Assembly (NCBI GenBank): GCA_032622095.1 | Contig: CP136064.1 | Span: forward strand, 216,704,205 to 216,768,204 | Length of the DNA: 64,000 nucleotides | Reading direction: 5' to 3' | DNA from: Siphonodentalium dalli | Lineage: Eukaryota; Mollusca; Scaphopoda; Gadilida; Siphonodentaliidae | Shown: piece by piece, positions 1 to 12,000 of the stretch | Layout of the letters: each line of letters starts with the position of its first letter | Numbering within the stretch: the first letter of the stretch is position 1 | Position numbers and translations under genes: made by a program | The notes under the pieces: generated by a model | Database searches by the model: none | Told to the model about the DNA's origin: nothing | What the model saw: only the letters and a program-made list of their open reading frames with translations

Positions 1-3000
1 TATTTTCCAGTCTGAAATTTCCGCCTCTGGATGTTTGAAGAGTGCATGTTCAAACTCTTGAGCATCTTGTTCATAATATGAGAGGTGTTGCACATTTAAG
101 TCAAGTAAATCAAATGTTCCAATACAATTGTTTTTTCTATTATTCTATTGGCATCAAAGCATATGCAGGTGTTTACGGTCTCGCACACATTCACAAACTC
201 CCCAATTCCCACGATCTCATTTTAATACTCTAATACACATCGCTGTCAATTATTGCTTATTCTCGAAGCTCACTGCGGGTTACATACACAAGAGGGTTTT
301 CTATCAGGAGGGTGTGAAACCATTTTGTCAATAACTGACAGCACGAACATTCACCCATTAATTCTCACCTCAAAATTGTTCTGAATTATGTTGAACCCGA
401 GCTACTCAGAATACTACTTGCCTAAAGATAATCCTGATTTTCTATTTCCACTGAAACAATTTTTTCAGTTGAAAATTTGACAAAGTTTTCCTATTGAAAA
501 TTTGACAACTAATTAATAACTATACTATTTCTATCTACATGTGAAGTCCTGAGAAATATGAAATAAGTTAAAGTGATGTGAAACACTCCGTTAGGGTGAT
601 TAAAGAGAAATGGAGAATAATCTTGTTCAAAGTAGTAATTTTTACAAATATTATATCCAAATTGACAACACACACTGTCATTCTTATATATTAATTAAAT
701 GCAGTGACCATCGATGGCGAAATCATTTTCGTTAGTTTATCGCCGATTGTTGCATCCCAAACGGCGAGGTAAATATTTACAATTGAGCGCAGTTCAGACA
801 ATGTTTTCTATGCAGTTGTATGGTCGATTGGCTCGAGATTTTCGGCGACGTTAGTAAAATGATAAATTCCTCCAGTTGGCTTAGCGCCTGAGTACTAACT
901 TATCATTTTTTCACATCGGAACAAGTCCATAATATGTCTTTAAATATATCGAATGTTCTAATGTTGACTGAGATTCAAAATGAATATTTCTTTTTCTATT
1001 ATTTAGAAACTAAGATCTATTTTTAATACTACCAAATACAGTCAGCAAAGAATGACATACCTTGCTTTTGATTTTGCTTCCTTTGCATCGCGTTCTTTTA
1101 TTTTGGTAAGTTCCTCCTCAAGTGATGCTATGTGCTTTGCCTGGCAACATAAAACCATTTGATTATAGTGATTCAAACAACATGTAATGGTGGAGCTTAT
1201 GCAGTGGTTTCTCAACTCGAATCAACCCTTCTTTACTAAATGGATTCTCCAATCAGTTATAAAAAGTATACATTGGAGAGGTCTGTTATTCATCTGGATG
1301 GATATTCAGGAAATACAGTAATGCTCTAATTAATCAACCTCTTAACCACAGCAGAATTATGGGTAACTTTTCAGGATTTAGTCGGAAATATGGCTTGTTG
1401 CCATTCATCAGAAAGCTCTCGGTGAGAGCTTTCCGCTGAATGGCAACAAGCGGATTAATTAGAGCATTACCGTATAAGCAAACAATAAATACAAATGCAG
1501 AAGGATTCCTATTCGTTGGTGGGAAATGTTCAGATTACAGGCAAAAGTGACCGAACTGCTTGTCTGAGTATTTTCTGTTATCTGTCATATGCTTTTATTA
1601 CCTGAGCAGCCGTGCTGATGAAAAATAGACCCTTCCAATGTATATGATTAAACTGAGTGGGAGAATCCATTTAGTTCAGAAAGGGTTAATAGAGTTCACA
1701 TAATAAAAGTCCTACCAGAAGCATGCATGCACAAAGTAGTTTCTAGTGCATTGAAATTTTTTTGACAGATCACCATGTTGAGAATCAGGATCAATCACTA
1801 CTTAACTGCAGAGATATTTAGAGCGCTTTGCATCAAAATGTTTTTTTGCCAAGTTAATCAATTTCTAACTATTTAGTCGCTCAATATCATTCTAATTCCA
1901 TGAACGCTGATAAGTTCATACATATAAATATCTGCAGGCTGGATTAATTAGCCTAGTTTTAATATATCGATGTAAAAAATGTGCATAAAAATGTTCTTAC
2001 TAATGGAATGAATGATTGTAGATGGTAAGGGTAGATGGTAATGAGGGAACCCCAAGCTTTAACCCTTTCAGTGCCAGGTCCGATTTTTGTATCAAGCCAT
2101 ATACCCTGTGCCAATGCATTCTCTTATATATGCGAGTCGACCATAGGTCGCCTCGCATATATAAGAGAATGCATTGGCCTAACAATTTTTCATCATTTGT
2201 TATTATCTTTTACAATTTTAATAATTTTTTTCTTATATTCTTTAACAGACTTATTTTGTAGGTTTAGTATAACATGCCCCTAAGGTTTGTTTTTAAATTC
2301 GCCATAGAATGCTTAAGCATACCCAAAAAAATTCAACCCCAAAAAAAAAAAATGAGATCGGCCCCTGGCACTGAAAGGGTTAAAGACCTACAATCAAATC
2401 ATCTTGTGGATGAATAAAATCATATGTTGATGTTACATCAGTCATGCAACATTCAGCCAATGTGGTTGCCTTTCATAACACAACAGGAATATAATCTAAT
2501 AACAGCTAGAGGTGAGACTGTCCCACTGGGACTAAGGACACTCCCACAGTGCAATTGGGCTACATTATTGGTAACCATATTAACATATTAAAACAAGTTC
2601 AGACAAAATTATGCAAGTTGCAAACAATATTGAAGAAAAGAAATGAGGGATAACTCCATGGAAAAAAAAGTCAGACGGACCTCATAATCGCAGGTGCAAA
2701 GGTTCCCATGGTACTAAATATGGCAAGTTTCAGAAAAATGTAGGAATACAAGCTCGGACAAAGTTGTCCATGGGTAATAATTTTAGCCTATATACCTTTA
2801 GAACCATGTCTTCTTTCTGCTCAGTCAGGTTCTGTTCCATTGATTTGTATTCCTAGAAAAATAGGTTTCTTTTGAAATATAATTCATGAAATAATTTTAA
2901 TATAGATCAGATTTAAGATTCTAACCTCTGAACTCCGCAATAGCCTACAGTATAACGTTCACTAAGAATTTTTGACTGATGTAGTCTTCATTATGATCAA

Positions 3001-6000
3001 TAGAATGGTTATTTCTTGATTTTTTATCATTCAGTACTATTCAATGAAGCAACATCACACATCTATTCTAAATCATTTAAATTTTAGAGTAGTTTTAGCT
3101 ATAATGAGACAGAGAAAGACTATTTGTTTGTACCAATGATTGGCATTAATAAAAATAAATATTTTAAGCAACATTAATACCTCAATTCTTCATATTTTCA
3201 CATGACTTTAAGAATTAAGGATTAAGAAATTTTCTTACGGTAGTGATGACTTTGATGGCATCTTGCTGTTCTCGTAAATGAGTTCTCAAAAGAACTGGAT
3301 CACTTGGAAGACGGCGGAGTTCGTTGTCCTCTTGAAACTAAGATAATAAGTAGGAAATAAGTTACAAGAGAATGTCTATAAATTTAATTATAATAATTTT
3401 TTGGTATTAATTCAGCGCACATGTGGTACTATTTGATTTGATATGGAAGAGCGTAGACAGAACAGTGAGAGACTGTATCAACTATTCTGTTATCCAAACG
3501 CAATGGAACAAGAGTGGTGAATATAAATTAGAAGTTGGGCAAAAACAGAACAAATAAAATGGTTTGCCACAGGTTGAAATGTCACAAGCTTTATGTTATA
3601 CTCTATTGTGAATAAGACAGCATCTCAGAAGGAAGTCGGTAGCCAGACGACGAGAAGCTACTGAGTTTATCACCAGACTTGATACTCTGACAGCATCTTG
3701 ATTTTGTTCATTATTAAATTAATTAATGACATGCATATCCAACAAAAATCTGTCACACTTTCTGTATAATTTACAGGATATTGACTATTGTTAGTAATAA
3801 TAATAATAATAAGGTTTATAGTCACGACTGCACAAATGTGCTCTCGGACTTAACAATATACACATAAAACATATACAACACAATACAGATATACAGCATA
3901 AACTGCGGCTATTTCTTAACTTTACGCAATGTGGGCCGAGGACCAAATGCCACTTCAAACAGGTGGGTTTTAAGTGCGGATTTGAACTCATTTATGGTTT
4001 GTGGAATCCTTAAGTGATCAGGAAGTAGATTCCACAGCTTTGGGCCAGCCACAGAAAAAGCGCGATCGCCGCATGTAACCAGATCCCCAGGTTTATAGAC
4101 AAGTTGATTTGCCTTGGCGGACCTGAGGGGTCTGACGGGTTGATAGCGCTGAATGAGATCCGACAAGTACGATGGTGCCAGATTATTTAAACACTTATAA
4201 GTGAGAAGCAAGACCTTAAAATGGATCCTCTGCTCAACGGGAAGCCAGTGTAATTTAGCTAAAATTGGAGTGATGTTATCAAATTTCTTTGTTTTGGTAA
4301 CAATCCTAGCAGCACAGTTTTGTACAAGCTGAAGTTTCCGAATAAGGTATGTGTTGCAACCAGATAAAAGTGAGTTACAGTAGTCTATACGGCTTGTGAT
4401 AAATGCATGTACGAGTTGTTTGGCCGTCTCTTCGTCGACCACATTTCGCACCCTGCTGATATTTCTCAGGTGACAATATGCCAATCTGCAAACTTGCATT
4501 ACATGCGCCTCCGCAGATAGATTGTCATCCATCATATACCCCAGGTTGCGGACCATAGTCGACTTAGAGACTACACTATCTCCAATCACAATATCGTGGG
4601 TAGTTGCTTTCTGCAACTGATGCGGTAACCCGATATATATCAGTTCAGTTTTGTCAGGATTCAACTTAAGGAAATTATCAGTCATCCAGATTTTAATATC
4701 GGATACACAGTGCTCTAGGGATTCTCTGGCTGGGATCAACATCATCACAGGATTTATTGATATCAGAGGCAATGCACTGTATTAACCCTTTCAGTGCCAA
4801 GTCCGATTTTTGTATCAACCCATATTTCCTTGATAATTTTTCAAATTTATTGATTATAATAATGTGATACATTGATGGAAAGAGCTCTAAGAGCTCTTTC
4901 CATCAATGTATCACATTATTATAATCAATAAATTTGAAAAATTATCAAGGAAATATGGGTTGATACAAAAATCGGACTTGGCACTGAAAGGGTTAAAGGG
5001 GAGACATACAAACTCAAACAATGTTACAAATAATATGAGATTTTATATTTGATATACAGTAATGCCCTAATTAATCGACTCCATAACCACAGCAGAATTA
5101 TGGGTAACTTTTCAGGATTTAGTCGGAAATATGGCTTGTTGCCATTCATCGGAAAGCTCTCAGTCGGAAATATGGCTTGTTGCCATTCATCGGAAAGCTC
5201 TCGGTGAGAGCTTTCCGATGAATGGCAACTGTCCGATAGTACATACGATAGTTATGTGTTGTTATATGTGTTCCTGGAATCTAGGATAAACTTCCTTTCC
5301 CCAGTGATTGTAACTGCTAGGGTTAATTGTATAGATAAGCACAAGTACATAGAAGACAGATTATATAGTGTAGAAACACACACGCATAATTAACAAGATC
5401 ACATTATTAAGTGGTTATGACTGGTAGCAACCATTGTATAAGTTAGGGTGGATAAAGCCAGTATCATTCTATAAGACAGTATATAGTGTTACACGTCATA
5501 TCCAAGTGTATCATGTATCTCGGACCTTATTTAAGAGGCATGATACACCAGAGGTGGGAATAACTACCCGTGCTCTGAAGCGGGAGCTTCACTTGTCCGA
5601 CAACCTTGCTACTATACCAATACCTCTGTTCTTCCACCTATGTACTATGCTTATCGAGAAAGACTTATACATATATAAAGTATGAAGATCTATGAACTAG
5701 TTATTGTTATCAATGTTCCCGACACGGCCAATTCAACATCTAAACCCTAGACACCGGGACAATGCTGACATACCAGACACGCAGACCGGACCAGACATTG
5801 GTGTTTCAACCACATCTAGCGACACCGCTGCAAATCTTCGACCGTTCCTGACACTGTCCTCACAAGATTATCGGACATAGCTATTCCACCGACTGTCCAA
5901 AATAAACACTCGTTGCTGCATTTCCTCGTTCGGCGTCTTGTATACAGTCGTTGTTTCAACGCTGACGCCGCCACAGTTCCTTAGATGATTAATTAAATGA

Positions 6001-9000
6001 CGCATATGCTGCCAGATCGTTCATGAACATCACTGATACGTTTGATATACATTGGCATAAAATAATTGACATTTGATCGCAACTGTACACTGCTGTTACA
6101 TGTATACCGATCATTACACGTTACGTCATTGACTCCACGTCGCTTGCTGACTATGACCAGAGATGTCAAAGACGATATCCTGTGAAGCTACAAATACCTT
6201 CCCAACTGATGAGTATATCGGTTACTACACATTCTCACGGTGCACGGACAATAACATTTATCATCCTTAATTGTTGCTGTCAATTAACTGTATCCTGCAT
6301 GTGTGATTATTCTCTACTTCACACACCAGTGTTCTACATGGTGTTGATTATCCGACCTTGGATATAATCGTTTGCCGAATATTTATATTGGACACATATA
6401 TCACATTATACCCGCCAAGCCAGAACTTCTCTACAAATTCCTGGATAAATTAACTATTCGCTGATAAACCAGTGCTCCAGTGACTTACTGTTCGATGCTA
6501 ATCCAGTAACCTAGTGACATACTGTTTACCAGACTCGCCATGGATAAATAACTCTCGTTTCGTTTGCTGTTGAGTTTTTATGTATGAATATCCATGTGTT
6601 AATTTTTTTTTAGGTTCGCGTTCGCGATTATAGATCCTAGATTCCAACTATCTTCTGTACACTCGGACTTTTACCACACTTTTAATTTGTAACTACATGT
6701 AGTTACAAATTTCTGTAGCGAGGGGAGTCTGTCCGATAGTACATACGATAGTTATGTGTTGTTATATGTGTTCCTGGAATCTAGGATAAACTTCCTTTCC
6801 CCAGTGATTGTAACTGCTAGGGTTAATTGTATAGATAAGCACAAGTACATAGAAGACAGATTATATAGTGTAGAAACACACACGCATAATTAACAAGATC
6901 ACATTATTAAGTGGTTATGACTGGTAGCAACCATTGTATAAGTTAGGGTGGATAAAGCCAGTATCATTCTATAAGACAGTATATAGTGTTACACGTCATA
7001 TCCAAGTGTATCATGTATCTCGGACCTTATTTAAGAGGCATGATACACCAGAGGTGGGAATAACTACCCGTGCTCTGAAGCGGGAGCTTCACTTGTCCGA
7101 CAACCTTGCTACTATACCAATACCTCTGTTCTTCCACCTATGTACTATGCTTATCGAGAAAGACTTATACATATATAAAGTATGAAGATCTATGAACTAG
7201 TTATTGTTATCAATGTTCCCGACACGGCCAATTCAACATCTAAACCCTAGACACCGGGACACAACAAGCCATATTTCCGACTAAATCCTGAAAAGTTACC
7301 CATAATTCTGCTGTGGTTATGGAGTCGATTAATTAGGGCATTACTGTATAACAATCTCCTGTAGTAGACTACTATTTTCATATTTAATGATTATATTTTT
7401 CACCTGTTTCAAAAATCTGGCAGCTGTTTTTTCCAGAGCTTCCGGGTCTTCATCTGCATCAGGATCAGCCTTCTTAGCAAACTGGAGAGCTATAAACTGT
7501 GGAGAAGACACAAATAATTGCCATTTATTTCTCTTAAGAAATGTTTCAATACTAGTGTCATTGCTCTCTACATGTGAGCAATGCTAAAGCACATATTTTG
7601 CTATGTTCGATATGTGTGATCATCAATCAATCGAATGATCACAGTATATATTTGAAGAAGAAGTGCGTTGTTTTGCTCTGAGGATGGTAAAAATATCCTT
7701 CGTTGAAATCCTATTCAGACTGTTGTAGAACACTGCATCTTCTTTATCTTTAGTTACTCAATATTCCCATCAGGCCTCACAATATGGTACTGGGCATTTG
7801 CAGAATGAGGTCCTCAGAGGGCGAATTTAGTGATGCTACCCTACACAGCAGGCTAGCATCACCAAATCCATCCTCTGGTGACCTCATTCTGCATGGCCTC
7901 ATCTGATATGGGAGACCTAGACACATAGTTAAGTTCCCAGATAATGAAGATGGTGATGTGTTACCCATTGGGCACCTCGTTTTATATGCTCTGTGTTGAT
8001 GAGGCCTAAGCAGAATGAGATCCCCAGAGAGTTAATTTGGTGACACTAGCCCATCACTAAATTAACCATCTGGGGACCTCATTCTGCAAATGTCCGGCAC
8101 CATATATGAGGCCTGATTGCAGTTAATTCTGTTGCAATGATGTTCAGGTAATGAGTAAAACAAATAGACTTAGACAATCACACTTACACTTTTATAAACC
8201 ATAATAAGAGGATAAATTGAGTAGTCGAAGGGGTTAAGCTACGTTTTCTTCCATTAACTTTGTGACAAATTACCCTGATATCCTATTACAAATATCAAAC
8301 AATTTTCAGTAAATTAATTTTTTTATATGTAGTTCAAACAAATACCTTTTCAGCATGTACTAGATCCTTTTCAAAGTTGCCGACCTTAGCTCTCAGGTTG
8401 GTCACCTCTTTGAGCAGATCTGAATTTTCATCAGCAAATTTATCAGCGAGCTGCAATGAATAGACAGGTGGATTTAAAGGTGAGACATTTTCAACCAAAT
8501 ATCAACAGACAACCAGCATTTACTGAACGTTTTGTGCAATTTATCACTTCTGTACAGTGAGAGGTCATTGAATTATCATTACTTTCTTGAATAAAATAAG
8601 AGAGCAAGAACGAGAGAGAGAAAGAGACAGAGAGAGGATAAGTAATGGCATTTTAAAATTGTTTTATACGCTTTTAAAGCTTGTGTTGATAATTTTGAAT
8701 TACCCAATTGTGCCAACTTATCTTACCCATAATACCTGTCTTTCAATAACTTTTTGACAACTAAAAACTAACCTATCAGTTAAGATCTCCACACAAGCCA
8801 GCTAGCATATAATCGCACAAATCCAATCCGAATTTACCCAAGTTACCAAGCAAGAAATCAAACACTATAAATTCTTAGCCCTACGTAACTATGAAAGACC
8901 AATTAGGAAACTAGTCAATTTATTGGAAATTAATCAGGGAAACTTTGAAGGTAAATATCACGAAAGTGATGGAACTAAGTGAAAGCTTGCCAATCAATAA

Positions 9001-12000
9001 TCAGATTAAAAGGATCGATATGATATGAGAGATTGAGTGTGATACAGTATATTGTATTGCACTGTTCTGATAAAACACCTTAACGGTAAGCCAATATTTA
9101 ATCAGCCGCAGCATGATAATTACCACCAAACTCAATAGCGATATCGCAGAACAGAAAAAAAGATTACTTCGTGATATATCATGCCTCTCTTCAATTAAAT
9201 TAAACCTGTCTTGAATATAAATTTTAATGCCTAGTTACCTAATAACAACATACCATTTTCTTGTCATTTAAATCTTTTGTTAAACTGAAATAATAATAAA
9301 AAAAAAAAAAAGTAGTTAAATAGTTATAACATTTTAACCCTTTGATGGTGGGAGCTGAGCTGGTGCAGCATTAAAAATCCTGTGCCAGTATTTTCTCTTA
9401 TCTGAGTCTCCCATAGGGAAACTCCCATATATAAGAGAATACATAGCCTAACCATATTTACCTTGACCTTGTAAGCCAGTGTTTTCTCTTATATATGCGA
9501 GGATCCTTATGGGAGACTCGCATGCATAAGAGAATGCATTGGCGCAGTGTTTTCGCAATTTCAGGGTGCTCGAGTCATGGAAGACTTACAGTGACATACA
9601 TGTAATCTTCAATCCTCAATTGAAAGGGGTACTTAAATGTTGTTGTTGGTTTCTATATTCTCTGCTTCGTAGAATAAGGTAACTAGATTTCCATTATTTG
9701 ACTGTCTGCTGAGAACAAAGTACATGTATTGTTACAGATGGCAGATACGCCGAGTACATGTATTGTTACAGATGGCAGATACGCCGAGTACATGTATTGT
9801 TACAGATGGCAGATACGCCGAGTACATGTATTGTTACAGATGGCAGATACGCCGAGTACATGTATTGTTACAGATGGCAGATACGCCGAGTACATGTATT
9901 GTTACAGATGGCAGATACGCCGAGTACATGTATTGTTACAGATGGCAGATACGCCGAGTACATGTATTGTTACAGATGGCAGATACGCCGAGTACATGTA
10001 TTGTTACAGATGGCAGATACGCCGAGTACATGTATTGTTACAGATGGCAGATACGCCGAGTACATGTATTGTTACAGATACGCTGAGTACATGTATTGTT
10101 ACAGATACGCCGAGTACATGTATTGTTACAGATGGCAGATAAGCCAAGTACATGTATTGTTACAGATGGCAGATACGCCGAGTACATGTATTGTTACAGA
10201 TGGCAGATACGCCGAGTACATGTATTGTTACAGATGGCAGATAAGCCGAGTACATGTATTGTTACAGATGGCAGATACGCCGAGTACATGTATTGTTACA
10301 GATGGCAGATACGCCGAGTACATGTATTGTTACAGATGGCAGATACGCCGAGTACATGTATTGTTACAGATACGCCGAGTACATGTATTGTTACAGATAC
10401 GCCGAGTACATGTATTGTTACAGATACGCCGAGTACATGTATTGTTACAGATGGCAGATACGCTGAGTACATGTATTGTTACAGATGGCAGATAAGCCGA
10501 GTACATGTATTGTTACAGATGGCAGATACGCCGAGTACATGTATTGTTACAGATGGCAGATAAGCCAAGTACATGTATTGTTACAGATGGCAGATACGCC
10601 GAGTACGTGTATTGTTACAGATGGCAGATACGCCGAGTACATGTATTGTTACAGATGGCAGATAAGCCGAGTACATGTATTGTTACAGATGGCAGATATG
10701 CCGAGTTCATGTATTGTTACAGATGGCAGATACGCCAAGTACATGTATTGTTACAGATGGCAGATACGCCGAGTACATGTATTGTTACAGATGGCAGATA
10801 AGCCGAGTACATGTATTCCATATTGTATACCATTTGAAAGAGGAAGCTCAAAAACATTGTATTATCAACTGATCCGGTCGAATAAACTGGGAACATATTG
10901 TTCTTGTCGAGGTACTGAGGTGTGTTCTGTGATTAATTTTGATCCAGACTGTACTACAAAGTCTATTATTCTCAAGGGAAGGGGAATAACTCTATCTCTT
11001 AGTTTAAATTCTGATGAATTCCGGGTTGACAAGGGGGAGGGGAAGTATTGGAATGAATCTAAGAATCTCTAACACTTGGTGGACACTCCAAGGCCACAGC
11101 TGTTCCGTATTCTGGTGGAATATATATATTTGGTTCATCTTTCAAATGGTATATAATATGGAATATGTTGTATATAATGTGATCTGGTGGTTAGATGATA
11201 AGTTTTTCTATCAGTTGTCTGCTTTTATTACCTAAACAACCTTCCAATGTACATGTTTATAACTGAATGGGATAATCCATTCAGTATAGAAAGAGTTAAA
11301 ATGTTTGTTGCCCATATATTACACACCATGTAGTTAATGCTACAATGATTGTCCAAACTTAGATCATGCCATGAACAAGCCTTGAAATAGTGTGTCTGTC
11401 ATTTGCAGAATGAGGTTCCCAGAGGGTAAATTTAGTGATGCTACCCCGCATAGCAGGCTAGCATCACCAAATTCACCCTCTGGGAACCTCATTCTGCTGA
11501 GGTGTAAGCAGAATGAGGTCCCCAGAGGTGAATTTGGTGATGCTAGCCCAATATGCGGGGTAGCATCACTAAATTCACCCTCTGGGGACCTCATTCTGCA
11601 AATGACAGGCACACTATTTCAAGGCTTGGCCATGAATCCTACTCTGGCTATGCCTGTAGATATCATTTTCCACCAGTTCGCAATAAACACTGAATTGATT
11701 AACCAGGGGAAATTTCATGATTGTAGGGAAGCAGAATGAAATCGTGCTCACAAAAAAGTTGCCAAATCATGCAATCTCAAGATGGAACATTCACATAGTG
11801 TGAAATACATCATTAACCCTTTCAGTGCCAAGTCCTATTTTTGTATCAACCCATATTTCCTTGATCATTTTTCAAATTTATTGATTATAATAATGTGATA
11901 CATTGATGGAAAGAGCTCTTAGAGATCTTTCCATCAATGTATCACATTATTATAATCAATAAATTTGAAAAATGATCAAGGAAATATGGGTTGATACAAA

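Noticed and set aside
5434-7185. Two identical 83-codon frames
   Set aside because: They lie inside the two identical LTRs; duplication explains the identity and no known domain is visible.
9724-11072. Several overlapping plus-strand frames of 98-245 codons with YCYRWQIRRVHVLLQ-type repeats
   Set aside because: They are the 34-bp minisatellite read in three frames; the unit lacks stops. No protein is implied.
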